This document shows, one piece after another, positions 9,063 through 19,901 of a stretch of 59,597 bases of DNA. A model generated the notes under the pieces. That model made no database searches and was not told the DNA's origin. It saw only the letters and a program-made list of their open reading frames with translations. Position 1 is the stretch's first letter; each line of letters begins with the position of its first letter. A program made the translations under genes and the position numbers. Source of the stretch: Chloroflexi bacterium CFX6 (GTDB lineage: Bacteria; Chloroflexota; Anaerolineae; Anaerolineales; Villigracilaceae); the NCBI GenBank assembly GCA_030263595.1, contig SZPG01000033.1, forward strand, positions 1 through 59,597, written 5' to 3'.

Positions 9063-9386
9063 TCACTTTCTCACCATCGTCAACAACATCTTGAAACGCG
9101 TCAACGCGCGCACCGCGTGCGGTTCATCCGCGGGCATGATGATCGCGTCGCCCGTCTTCAAGTGAAACGGCTTGCCTGAAATTTTGATCTCCGCTTCGCC
9201 GTCCAACACGTGGACGAGCGCGTCGAAGGGCGCGGTGTGTTCGCTCAATTCCTGGTCCTTGTCGAAAGCAAAGAGCGTCACGTTGCCCGCCTCCGCTTTG
9301 GTGATCTGGCGGCTGACGACGGAACCGTCGTTGTATGAAACGAGGTCTGCAATGGGAAGGACTTCTGATTTTGGGGCTGTGGACAT
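9063..9386 (-). CDS. Small cupin-domain protein
   Basis: Single cupin beta-barrel of 107 residues. It contains SEHTAPFDALVHVLDGEAE (first cupin motif) and GDAIIMPADEPHAV (second motif), which provide His/Glu metal ligands. The start is placed at 9386 (MSTAPKSEV) because ggagac precedes it; an upstream ATG would translate the palindromic repeat at 9400-9480. Single-domain cupins of this length are often annotated as general stress or metal-binding proteins. The real ligand and reaction are unknown. It is convergent with the MFS gene. Confidence 0.85.
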   Translation of the reverse strand: MSTAPKSEVLPIADLVSYNDGSVVSRQITKAEAGNVTLFAFDKDQELSEHTAPFDALVHVLDGEAEIKISGKPFHLKTGDAIIMPADEPHAVRALTRFKMLLTMVRK

Positions 9387-9399
9387 TGTGTCTCCTTCT

Positions 9400-9480
9400 G
9401 TCATTGCGAGCCAGAGGCGAAGCAATCTCCTCATTCAATCGGGGATTGCTTTGTCGCAACAAACGCTTCTCGCAATGACA
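9400..9480. repeat. Dispersed palindromic repeat, GTCATTGCGAG family, copy 2
   Basis: Starts gtcattgcgag, contains gaagcaatctcc and ggggattgct, and ends tctcgcaatgaca. It fills the gap between the metallopeptidase stop and the cupin start. Confidence 0.85.
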
Positions 9481-11496
9481 TTACTTCACCTCAACCTGAT
9501 ACGCGGCGGGAATGGTCGTAAAGCGCGTGCTTCCCGCCACGATCAGGATCGCCTGCTCGCCGGCCTCCAATGAAAGCGGAATCTCCGCGGTCTGGTCGGC
9601 GTCGAGTTCGATGTTCGTCACAGTGGTGGTATCGCCCTTGAGGATGAGGGACAGGCGGTAGGTCTGCGGGAGAACGTTATCCACGCGCGCAAAGCCTTTC
9701 GCCTCCCAGCCGCCGTCGTCCGCCTCGAAATCGGACCGATAGTTGACCGCGTCCACCCGAACATCGTCCAGCAGCAAGCCCTCCCCGTTGACCGCCGCGT
9801 CGGTGACATATTCGAAGCGGATCTGCACCTTCTGCCCGGCGAACTGCGAGAGATCAACGCTTTCCTGAATCCAGTCTCCGGTTGCGCCGGTATAGCCCCA
9901 TCCATACGAATTGCCGGAGGGATTGTAATCGGTGCCGGAGGGGGTCTTGAGAATTTCCCAAACTTTCCCGTCGGTGGAGGCTTCGAGGTAGAGATAATCC
10001 CAATCCTCTTCGATGTCGTACCACGTCCAGTAACTGATCTCGATGGGCGCGCTCACCTCCGTGAAATCGAACTCGCGCGTCAGGGTCATGTCCGATTCGT
10101 CGCCCTTGTTGGACCAGAAGGCATACTTCCCGGAATACGGCTCCGCCGGCAGGAGGCTGACGACCGTCGAACCGCTGAAGCGCAAGATGAAATCCCCCGC
10201 GCAGGAAACGTTGATGTAATCCATGCCGTATTGATTGACCGAGAAATTCAGCGGCGGCTGCGGACAGGCGGTGATCAAATCGGTATCGAACACGCGCGGC
10301 GCGTCGGGATAGTTGCGATAGGTGTAACGCCCGTCGCCCACGCTCCCATCCCTGAGATATAACGCCGTCGCCCAATCCATGAAAACGTCGTCGGCTGTGA
10401 CGATCCGGCCGGTAAGCGGGTCGGTGACGCCGAGTTGCGCGAGCGTATCGTCCACGCTGGTGATGTCGTTTTCGGGGTTCCTGGTCAGCGCCTGTGTGGC
10501 TTCCTCGCCGAAGCGGTCCAGGAAGTAGGTCAGGTACAGGAACGCTTGGCCGTAGTGCGGACCGTTATCGCTGGCGCTGTCGCCCCAGGTCGTCAATTGC
10601 AGGTCCGGGTCGGTGGCATAGTACCAGTCCTTGCCGCCCACGTCGTACCCGTTGAGGAAGACGCCCACCTCTGCAAATCCCTCGCTCAGCCAGGAAACGT
10701 CGTTGCGGTCGGATGGAAACTGGATCATGTGTACGAATTCGTGCGCCAGCACGCCGTAGGTGTATTCATCGGACAGGAGTTGCGTGGTGCTGAGCATGTA
10801 CGTCTCGTGGGCGTTGGAATATTCCTTGACCAGGGGATGGAACGAATCGGACGAATTGAAATATCCCGCCACGTTGCTGCCGAGGCCCCCGGCGTAGATG
10901 ACGTAGATGTGCGGGTCGTCGTCAATGCCGGGGTTGAACTCCTCCCCGAAGAACTCGCGGTTGGTGGGATAGATCTCGTTCTCGAACGTATCCATCAACC
11001 TCTTCACGTCGGCTTCATTGTACCTTGCGCCCTCCTCCGCCCAAAAATAGGAATGGGACGTTTCGTACACCAGCCTGGCTGTGATCCGACGGTGTTCTGC
11101 GGTATCCGAATTGCTGATCCAGAATTGCTCCTCATCCCCGACCTGATAGGATTTTGCCGGTACCGAGCGGGGAACGTCGCAAATTCCCTTCAAGCGGCAG
11201 GCGAGTTCATACGGGTCGTTTTCCGGGACCAGGGTCTGCTTCAGCGTTTCGAGCGTGTTCGACGAAATGGATTCGATCGGCGTCTGATCCAACGTGGGAA
11301 CCGGCGCGGTGGCTGGCGGCTCCAGGGTCGGATAAACAGTGGGGATGTCAACCGGAGCCTGTTGATAAGCCTGATAAATGATGAAGCCTGCGGCGAGGAT
11401 GGCTATGCAGGCGCAACACACCAGCACGGCGGCAACCCCGGCGACGATCTTCGGGACAAGCGAAGAGGTCGAGGATGGATTGGGATTTGATTCCAT
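9481..11496 (-). CDS. Membrane-anchored secreted zinc metallopeptidase (immune inhibitor A-like)
   Basis: Protein of 671 residues. An N-terminal membrane anchor or uncleaved signal (about residues 15-42, CCACIAILAAGFIIYQAY) is followed by a Pro/Thr-rich linker and a peptidase domain. The zinc motif is H252-E253-F-V-H256 in LAHEFVHMIQF, with a downstream acidic ligand in WLSEGFAE near residue 272. The C-terminal part (about 430-600) is a beta-sandwich like those in M6 peptidases (YWTWYDIEEDWDYLYLEAS, GYTGATGDWIQESVDLS), probably for substrate or surface binding. The canonical M6 motif HEXXHxxGxxH is not complete, so assignment to M6 proper is uncertain. It is expected to act outside the membrane. 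Confidence 0.85.
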   Translation of the reverse strand: MESNPNPSSTSSLVPKIVAGVAAVLVCCACIAILAAGFIIYQAYQQAPVDIPTVYPTLEPPATAPVPTLDQTPIESISSNTLETLKQTLVPENDPYELACRLKGICDVPRSVPAKSYQVGDEEQFWISNSDTAEHRRITARLVYETSHSYFWAEEGARYNEADVKRLMDTFENEIYPTNREFFGEEFNPGIDDDPHIYVIYAGGLGSNVAGYFNSSDSFHPLVKEYSNAHETYMLSTTQLLSDEYTYGVLAHEFVHMIQFPSDRNDVSWLSEGFAEVGVFLNGYDVGGKDWYYATDPDLQLTTWGDSASDNGPHYGQAFLYLTYFLDRFGEEATQALTRNPENDITSVDDTLAQLGVTDPLTGRIVTADDVFMDWATALYLRDGSVGDGRYTYRNYPDAPRVFDTDLITACPQPPLNFSVNQYGMDYINVSCAGDFILRFSGSTVVSLLPAEPYSGKYAFWSNKGDESDMTLTREFDFTEVSAPIEISYWTWYDIEEDWDYLYLEASTDGKVWEILKTPSGTDYNPSGNSYGWGYTGATGDWIQESVDLSQFAGQKVQIRFEYVTDAAVNGEGLLLDDVRVDAVNYRSDFEADDGGWEAKGFARVDNVLPQTYRLSLILKGDTTTVTNIELDADQTAEIPLSLEAGEQAILIVAGSTRFTTIPAAYQVEVK

Positions 11497-11561
11497 GATC
11501 GAGACAGTTCTCCTTTTCGAAAAGTCGGTGTATGGTATCCCGATTCTATAAAATTGGGATT

Positions 11562-11610
11562 AGGAAAAAAGTTAAAAGCGACAGTCACCTGCCTGGCGAC
11601 TGTCGCTTTC
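11562..11610 (-). terminator. Rho-independent terminator after clpC
   Basis: Read on the minus strand, aaagcgacagtc pairs with gactgtcgcttt (arms 11598-11609 and 11575-11586), followed by taacttttttcc. It starts a few bases past the clpC stop. Confidence 0.88.
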
Positions 11611-11615
11611 GAGTC

Positions 11616-14093
<2,478 letters not shown>

Positions 14094-14140
14094 GGGAAAT
14101 TCCTTTTCGGAGACCTTTAGGGTCTGGTGGGACAAGCGTG

Positions 14141-14172
14141 ATTATAACAAAACCGCACAGACGGTTTGTCAA
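14141..14172 (-). promoter_or_regulatory. clpC promoter with internal inverted repeat
   Basis: On the minus strand ttgaca (14172-14167) and tataat (14146-14141) are separated by 20 nt, longer than the usual 17. The spacer contains aaaccg-tctgtg-cggttt, a perfect 6-bp inverted repeat that could hold a stress-response repressor or activator. The -35 element overlaps the last codons of the upstream gene. Confidence 0.5.
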
Positions 14173-14885
14173 CGCGGCGTAAGAGGAGTATTGGAATTGC
14201 GCGATGGAACCTTACCCGGTTCTGTGGTTTCTGCGGTCTGAGCAGTTTCTTCGCCCTCAACCGTCTGTGCGTCCTCTTGTGCGGTTTCTTTTGGAGCGCT
14301 TTCCTCCTTCCCGCTGAAGAAATTCCTGACGATCTTTTGGATGCGACGCGTCGCGTCGTACCATCCGAAGCCGGAAAGAAAGCCGATGCCCAGATAAGCC
14401 AGATTTTGAATGGAGATTTCGTCCGATGTGCCCATCTCCCCGGAAAAGATCAACAACCCGGATTGAAGAAGCACGAATACGGTCAAACCAAGAACCGCCG
14501 ATAACCATGGCGCAAAGATATATCCCCAGGTATGGGCTATGTCGAAGTTCTGTTCGATGGAAACGTGACGATGGAAACTGGTCAGTCCTAGCACGCCCGC
14601 CCCAAGCACGCCGCCGAGCATGGCATGCAAGGCGGAAACGAATATCGGCGGCAGGGTTCCGCAGTTTTTCACATTGAGGTAACTGCAGAGCCATTGATTG
14701 TTGTGCGCCCAGGAATTTATCAGGATCGCAAGCGCCAACGTGACGTAAAACAGGATCCAAATTGCCAGAAAAAACTTGACCGCGAAAACCAGCGCCTGCG
14801 GCTGGGCTTTCACGTTTGCCGCGACGGCATCGCTGGCTGTCTCTGGTTCGTCAAGATGGTTATGGTTCATTTCATCGTTTATCAT
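14169..14885 (-). CDS. Hypothetical membrane protein with four membrane segments
   Basis: Protein of 238 residues. Four hydrophobic segments lie at about residues 34-56, 83-104, 118-142 and 155-175, followed by an acidic Thr/Glu-rich tail (KETAQEDAQTVEGEETAQTAE). The start follows cggagga with 6 nt spacing. The 3' end runs into the clpC -35 element. I do not recognise a family; the disordered acidic tail suggests a cytoplasmic interaction region. Confidence 0.72.
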   Translation of the reverse strand: MINDEMNHNHLDEPETASDAVAANVKAQPQALVFAVKFFLAIWILFYVTLALAILINSWAHNNQWLCSYLNVKNCGTLPPIFVSALHAMLGGVLGAGVLGLTSFHRHVSIEQNFDIAHTWGYIFAPWLSAVLGLTVFVLLQSGLLIFSGEMGTSDEISIQNLAYLGIGFLSGFGWYDATRRIQKIVRNFFSGKEESAPKETAQEDAQTVEGEETAQTAETTEPGKVPSRNSNTPLTPR

Positions 14886-14988
14886 GGCTTCCTCCGATTT
14901 CGGGGTGGGACTTTAGAATGCCATTTATTCAAGTTCCAGACGTGAAATGGCGTGTCGAATTTGGAACTCAATCGAACGTCGCCCGCGA

Positions 14989-15411
14989 CTACCCGCCACC
15001 TTTATCTTTCTCCGATACCTGGAACAACGTGACCTGCATCCCGTCGGGGTCCTGGAGGCGCGCGTTGTAATCTCCCCACGGCGTTTGGACCGGCGGATGG
15101 ACCAGCGTCGCACCGTTGGCGAGCAGGCGTTCCAGCGCGGACTTCAGGTCTGGCACCCGCAATGCAAACCGAACCTGTCCGCTGACGCGTTTCCCCGCTT
15201 CGAGACGGTCAATAACCTCCGCCTGCCGTTCGTCGAAGAGTTCGAGGGTGGCGTTGCCCATCTCGAGCATGAGCGCCCTGCCGCCGTCGTTGTTCCAGAT
15301 CGCGGCGGGTTCGAGACCGAGGCCGTCGCAGTAGAATTTGACGAGGCGTTCATAGTCGCGGGCGGTGAGCGCGACGCGCAATTCAAATACCGGGGGATTG
15401 GGTGTGGTCAT
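14989..15411 (-). CDS. VOC superfamily (glyoxalase/bleomycin resistance/dioxygenase-like) protein
   Basis: Protein of 140 residues with the two beta-alpha-beta-beta-beta modules of the vicinal oxygen chelate fold. Module one starts at ELRVALTARDYERLVKFYCDGLG and ends with ALMLEMGNATLELF; module two starts at RFALRVPDLKSALERLLANGA and ends with LQDPDGMQVTLFQ. The glutamates in these strands are the usual metal ligands. The 5' end overlaps the 3' end of the GT87 gene by 29 bp, suggesting co-transcription. Substrate unknown. Confidence 0.85.
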   Translation of the reverse strand: MTTPNPPVFELRVALTARDYERLVKFYCDGLGLEPAAIWNNDGGRALMLEMGNATLELFDERQAEVIDRLEAGKRVSGQVRFALRVPDLKSALERLLANGATLVHPPVQTPWGDYNARLQDPDGMQVTLFQVSEKDKGGG

Positions 15412-16843
15412 GGCGGGAGGCGATCCTTTCGTGATAGGTCCGATTGGGCGACGTCAAAACGAGAAGAAGAATCAAGCCGGCAGTCCGCAGATAACTAAAG
15501 GGAAAAACATTGAAGACCGGCATGGCAAAGACAAGGACCAGGGCAATCATCAGTCGCCCGGGGTCTCTCCTGCTGGCGAGAGCGAATGCCCAAATTGCGA
15601 GCGGCATGGCGATCACGTAGTGATGCTCCCAGGCAGACGGGGCGATCAACAACGAAAGAACCGAAAAATCGGTGAGATGCCCAATGTTCCGATAGGATTC
15701 GTTTCCCGCCGGCAAGACGGAGCCCGCTTCAAGGGATTGCGCGTACAGTTTCTCCCGTCGTGCGAAGCGCAGCGCGATCCATCCCAAAATGATCAGGACG
15801 ATAATTCCAAAGACGGGCATCAATAATTCCGGAGGCGCGCCGGCGAAGTCCAGGGAGTTCCTCAGAAAGCTCAGGATACTGCTGTTCCGGAACCACGCGC
15901 TTTCCCGTTCCACCGGGAAGGAAAGGTAAAAGCGGCCGAATTGTTTCCATAACAGCAGGTCGCGAAAGGCGTTGGTCTGGACGGCAATAACCCCAACGGA
16001 ACCGATGGCGGCGCCAATCAACGCCCGCCATTTTCCCGTTGCGAACAGGGGCGCGATCAAGGCAAATGGATATAACTTGATCAAACCGCCGACAGCTATT
16101 GCCAGGCCCGACAGGAAAGGGCGACGCGCCAGGGCCAGAACGGCGATCAGAATGGAAACGAGAATATAAAAATTCACCTGGTTGTAAATAACCGTCCTGA
16201 GCAGGGGCGTGTTGAACAGAAATAACCCGCTGACGAACAACATTCCTTTCGACGGCGTCACCCCAGCCATTTCGGCAAACCGCAGGGACAAATAATATGC
16301 GAGGAGAATTGCGTACAGCATACCGCTTTGGTGAATGTAAAAAACAAACTTCCATAGATCTGGTCCTTCGGGGCGGATGCCTATGGCTGGAAGAAACCAC
16401 GTTCCAGCCCGGTATACCGTGACCATGGTTTCCGCAAAGAACGGCGGATAAAGATAGCGGGTGCTTCGATAGGGGTTGTCTCCCGCTACGACGGACCGAA
16501 AGGCGGTTTCGTACTGTTCATAGTCCCACGATTTTTGACTGTGTTCCGCAACATTGACGAGCATGAACAGGCAAACGAGGATGGGAATGCCGATCATCAT
16601 CAGCGCTCTTGCAGAGGGCGCGGGTATGCTCCTGTAATCGGCGTAAGCAGTGTATAGGATCGGGCAAAAAACGCAAAAACCGAATAATCCAAATAGATGT
16701 TCCCAGCTTGTGGACGTGGGGCGGACGATCTCCCAATTCCTGGATAACAGGAAAAATGCGGCGAACACCGCGATCCAATAGAGGGGCGTGAAATGTGTCA
16801 GGAATTTTGTGGAGTGCGCGCTGAAAGTAGTGGGATTTTTCAT
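15383..16843 (-). CDS. Glycosyltransferase family 87-like membrane protein
   Basis: Protein of 486 residues with about ten to twelve membrane segments, typical of GT-C fold polyprenyl-phosphate sugar transferases. An acidic-aromatic loop after TM3 (WDYEQYETAF, NPYRSTRYLYPPFFAET) matches the GT87/DUF2029 pattern. These enzymes transfer mannose or other sugars from a lipid carrier on the outer face of the membrane. It ends inside the VOC gene and starts 10 bp after the DUF389 gene stop, so the three genes probably form one minus-strand operon. The sugar and acceptor are unknown. Confidence 0.82.
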   Translation of the reverse strand: MKNPTTFSAHSTKFLTHFTPLYWIAVFAAFFLLSRNWEIVRPTSTSWEHLFGLFGFCVFCPILYTAYADYRSIPAPSARALMMIGIPILVCLFMLVNVAEHSQKSWDYEQYETAFRSVVAGDNPYRSTRYLYPPFFAETMVTVYRAGTWFLPAIGIRPEGPDLWKFVFYIHQSGMLYAILLAYYLSLRFAEMAGVTPSKGMLFVSGLFLFNTPLLRTVIYNQVNFYILVSILIAVLALARRPFLSGLAIAVGGLIKLYPFALIAPLFATGKWRALIGAAIGSVGVIAVQTNAFRDLLLWKQFGRFYLSFPVERESAWFRNSSILSFLRNSLDFAGAPPELLMPVFGIIVLIILGWIALRFARREKLYAQSLEAGSVLPAGNESYRNIGHLTDFSVLSLLIAPSAWEHHYVIAMPLAIWAFALASRRDPGRLMIALVLVFAMPVFNVFPFSYLRTAGLILLLVLTSPNRTYHERIASRHDHTQSPGI

Positions 16844-16853
16844 GCCCGATCCC

Positions 16854-18278
16854 TCACGGCGCGGCGGTGATTGTCGGCGTCAACGTGACGACCGCGAGAT
16901 GGATCTGCGGGATCCAGCCGATGCGTCCGTCCCTGTCCATGACCTGGAGCCAGACGAGACCATCCAACACTTCACTGCCGTACAGCACAGTGATGTAGTC
17001 TCCGTTGCGGAGCGCGCCGATGGACGGTCCGCCGGGGGATTGGAGGAGGTCGAGGATGCGGCCGTTGGCGTTCGTGATGCGCGCAATGGATGGGGTCGCG
17101 GTGGGGGTTGGGGGAACGGGAGTCCTGCTGGGTGTGATGGTCGGCGTGGAGGTCGGGGGGTAGGTTGGAGTCGGAGTAAGCGTGACAGGCGTCGGCGTGG
17201 TGGTGAACGTGGGGGTGATGGTCAGGGTGGGCGGGACGAGGGGGTCCAGTCTCGCGACGAATATCTGATTTACAACAATGGCGACCGGTTTCTGAAGCCT
17301 GATGGCAATGTCCCGCTGCATTTTGGTCACGTCTTCATAACGAAGCGCCTGCGAAGTGCGGATGGTGATCGTCATGTGGAGAACGTCGTTGCGGTCGGTG
17401 ACCGTCAGGTCGGCGAGGTCGGCATCGAAGCCAGCCGCCTCCTGTAAAACGATTTCATTGATCAGGCGATTCTCGTTTGCTTCACGGAGAAACTGCACGC
17501 TCAGCCACGAGAGCGGGATGAATAGAACAAGCGTGGAGAAGGCGGCCAGGAAAAGCGCGCGCCGGACCAGATGACCATCTTCGCTCTTTACCCTGAATCC
17601 GAGCGCGTAAAAAACGATCATGGCGGCGAAGGCGATGGTCACCGCGTTGGTGACGAAGAGCAGGAGCGCGCCGCCCGCTACGTCCCAGCGTCCCATGGCA
17701 ACCCCAATGCCCACCGTGCATAAAGGGGGCATGAGAGCCGTGGCAATTGCAACGCCCGGCAACGCGGCGGAGATCGAAGGCATGGCTAACGCGAAGGCGG
17801 CTGCCATGCCGCCTGCCAGCGCGATGGTCAGGTCAATGGGGCTGGGATGAGTGCGCGCCAGCACCTCTTTCGGAAGTTCCTGCAATGTGAGGAAGGGAAG
17901 CCAGCGATTTACCAGCGTCAGCAAGGCGGAGATGAAAATGGCTGCGACGGCGCCGCGTACCAGTGCGATGCCCGCGTTGCGCAGAAGAGTGGCGTCGCCG
18001 GTCAGAGCCGCCAGCCCGAACCCGATGATCGGGGACATGAGCGGCGCGACGAGCATCGCGCCGATGATGACCGCAGGCGAGTCGGTCAGCAAGCCGAGCG
18101 TCGCAATGACGCTCGAAAGGATGACCAGCAGGAAGAAATCGAAATCGGGATCGGACGACTCGCGCAGTTGAACCTGCACTTCCGCGCGGCGTTCAAGCGA
18201 GACCGGTTTCACGACGCGCCTGAACAAATGGATCAGGAGCGCGCGGCGCGACGGCGGCGGGGGCTCAGGAAAGGTCAT
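16854..18278 (-). CDS. DUF389 membrane protein fused to a C-terminal SH3-like domain
   Basis: Protein of 474 residues. Residues 1-240 hold about six membrane segments with the DUF389 (TIGR00341) pattern (SSVIATLGLLTDSPAVIIGAML, ALMPPLCTVG). A soluble alpha/beta region (about 255-330) follows. Next is a long Thr/Pro linker (TLTPTPTYPPTSTPTITPSRTP, broken into repeats) and a bacterial SH3-like domain (LDLLQSPGGPSIG, WLQVMDRDGRIGWIP). The SH3 tail suggests anchoring to the cell surface. The function of DUF389 is not established. A tagaat box 6 nt before the ATG suggests a leaderless transcript. Confidence 0.87.
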   Translation of the reverse strand: MTFPEPPPPSRRALLIHLFRRVVKPVSLERRAEVQVQLRESSDPDFDFFLLVILSSVIATLGLLTDSPAVIIGAMLVAPLMSPIIGFGLAALTGDATLLRNAGIALVRGAVAAIFISALLTLVNRWLPFLTLQELPKEVLARTHPSPIDLTIALAGGMAAAFALAMPSISAALPGVAIATALMPPLCTVGIGVAMGRWDVAGGALLLFVTNAVTIAFAAMIVFYALGFRVKSEDGHLVRRALFLAAFSTLVLFIPLSWLSVQFLREANENRLINEIVLQEAAGFDADLADLTVTDRNDVLHMTITIRTSQALRYEDVTKMQRDIAIRLQKPVAIVVNQIFVARLDPLVPPTLTITPTFTTTPTPVTLTPTPTYPPTSTPTITPSRTPVPPTPTATPSIARITNANGRILDLLQSPGGPSIGALRNGDYITVLYGSEVLDGLVWLQVMDRDGRIGWIPQIHLAVVTLTPTITAAP

Positions 18279-18284
18279 GGCGCT

Positions 18285-18317
18285 ATTCTACCTTACGAAA
18301 TCGAACGCGACTATAAT
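18285..18317. promoter_or_regulatory. Divergent promoters placing transcription starts at the start codons
   Basis: The minus-strand -10 box tagaat (18290-18285) ends 6 nt before the DUF389 ATG. The plus-strand -10 box tataat (18312-18317) ends 8 nt before the GNAT ATG at 18326. Neither gene has a Shine-Dalgarno sequence in that gap. Both transcripts would therefore be leaderless or nearly so. The -35 elements are weak on both strands. Confidence 0.55.
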
Positions 18318-18325
18318 ATCCCCCA

Positions 18326-19342
18326 ATGAGCGCCGTCACCATCCCCGTGCAGAACAAGGATCATCCGCACATGCGCGCGATGAACATGTTCCGCGACCTG
18401 AATGCGGTCGCGGACCTGATCGAACTGTGCTTCGCCAGCACGATGGACAACGACGGCCAGCGATACGTCAACGATATGCGCCGCGCCAGCCGGGACGACG
18501 GTTTCCTGCGCTGGGCGTCGAACATGACGGAGAACGCCTCCCTGCCCCTGACGGGATTTGTCTGGGAGGAGAACGGGCGCATCGTCGGCAACGCCAGCCT
18601 CATCCCGTTCCGCGAGCGGGGCAAACGCATCTACCTGATCGCCAACATCGCCGTGCACCCCGATCATCGCCGCCGGGGCATCGCCCGCGTCCTCACCCAG
18701 CGCGCCATGAAATACGGCTGGGATAAAAGGGCGTCCGCGCTCTGGCTGCACGTCCGCGACGACAACCCCGGCGCCATCGAACTCTATCGGCAGTTGGGAT
18801 TTAAGGAGGTCGCCCGGCGCGCCACCTGGGTGGCGAAGACCAGCCCTCCCTCCCTGTCCGATTCCGACATACAGATCGTTCCGCGTCACCCGCGCTTTTG
18901 GCTCCAACAACAGGACTGGCTTCGCCGCCTCCACCCCGACGTTTTGGGCTGGTACCGTTCCTTCAACCTTAACTCCCTTCGGCCCGGGCTCATGAACTGG
19001 CTCTACCTTTTGTTCGTTGACGTGAACATCAAACAATGGGCGGCGGTACGCGGCGATAGGTTGCTCGCCACATTATCGTGGGCGCCGCGCGGGGGCAGGT
19101 CCGATTCCCTTTTCGCGGCGGCGGGCGCAGATGCGGACGAGGGAGGCGAAACCTCCGCCGAGGCGCTTGCCCTTCTGCTCCTCCATGCCCGGCGGACGCT
19201 GTCCAATCGTTCCACGCTTTCCCTGGAATATCCCGCAGGTGAAATGACGGAGGCGTTCCTCGCGGCGGGCTTCACCGAACGCCGCACATTGATCTGGATG
19301 CGAGCCGAGCCTGCAACCCGAGCCCCCTCCCTGCGTAAATGA
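18326..19342 (+). CDS. GNAT family N-acetyltransferase with extra C-terminal domain
   Basis: Protein of 338 residues. The GNAT core is at about residues 30-175, with the acetyl-CoA loop in IAVHPDHRRRGIARVLTQRAM and the pattern NPGAIELYRQLGF. The C-terminal 150 residues are of unclear fold, possibly a second degenerate GNAT domain. The start is used because tataat lies at -10 spacing from it (see promoter entry). It points the same way as the holin-like gene but is 123 bp away. Substrate unknown. Confidence 0.83.
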   Translation: MSAVTIPVQNKDHPHMRAMNMFRDLNAVADLIELCFASTMDNDGQRYVNDMRRASRDDGFLRWASNMTENASLPLTGFVWEENGRIVGNASLIPFRERGKRIYLIANIAVHPDHRRRGIARVLTQRAMKYGWDKRASALWLHVRDDNPGAIELYRQLGFKEVARRATWVAKTSPPSLSDSDIQIVPRHPRFWLQQQDWLRRLHPDVLGWYRSFNLNSLRPGLMNWLYLLFVDVNIKQWAAVRGDRLLATLSWAPRGGRSDSLFAAAGADADEGGETSAEALALLLLHARRTLSNRSTLSLEYPAGEMTEAFLAAGFTERRTLIWMRAEPATRAPSLRK

Positions 19343-19465
19343 GGTGACAATTCCAAAACGGTCGCGTCCTCCCGATTGGAAGGAAGAATCTCCGTCACAT
19401 AAAACGAGTCTGTGCGGTTGCGATAACTTTCCCGGGTCGACGCGCCGAACCGAGAGGAGAAGAAA

Positions 19466-19846
19466 ATGACCAAATTCATCCTGCGTCTGCTTATCAACGC
19501 CATCGCGCTGTATCTGGCAGTGCTGATCGTGCCGGGCATTGACCTGCGAAGCGGCATGGTTTCGCTGATCTGGCTGGCGCTGATCTTCGGGGTTATCAAT
19601 GCGTTGTTCCGCCCGCTGCTCAAGTTCCTCACCTGCCCGTTGATCATCCTCACCCTGGGCTTGTTCACGCTCGTCATCAACACTTTCCTGTTCTGGCTGA
19701 CGAGCGTCGTCGGTCAATGGTTTGGCATCGCGCTGGTCATCGGCGATCCCGTCTGGTGGAACGCCTTCCTCGGCGGTTTGATCGTCAGCGTCGTAAGCGT
19801 CGTGATGACGATGATCCTGAAGGACGAATTGAAGGGCGGAAGATAG
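19466..19846 (+). CDS. Phage holin family 4-like membrane protein (YvlD type)
   Basis: Protein of 126 residues with four membrane helices and the family pattern (LRLLINAIALYLAVLIVPGI, GVINALFRPLLKFLTCPL, LFTLVINTFLFWLTS). It is homologous to YvlD of Bacillus and to the Phage_holin_4_2 family. These are common chromosomal proteins with no proven lytic role. A good ribosome-binding site (gagaggagaag) precedes the ATG. No phage genes are nearby, so a prophage origin is not implied. Confidence 0.9.
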   Translation: MTKFILRLLINAIALYLAVLIVPGIDLRSGMVSLIWLALIFGVINALFRPLLKFLTCPLIILTLGLFTLVINTFLFWLTSVVGQWFGIALVIGDPVWWNAFLGGLIVSVVSVVMTMILKDELKGGR

Positions 19847-19865
19847 AACGACGCTTCATTGCATG

Positions 19866-19901
19866 GAACGGGACGATCCGTAACGCGATCGTCCCGTTTT
19901 C
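19866..19901 (+). terminator. Rho-independent terminator after the holin-like gene
   Basis: aacgggacgatc pairs with gatcgtcccgtt (loop cgtaacgc), followed by tttt. It overlaps the stop of the convergent minus-strand gene. Confidence 0.88.

Noticed and set aside
10435..11490. Long plus-strand frame opposite the metallopeptidase
   Set aside because: Antisense shadow of a gene with a clear zinc motif and signal anchor.
19466..19846. Prophage remnant because of the holin-like gene
   Set aside because: The YvlD-type family is widespread on chromosomes and no other phage gene is near.
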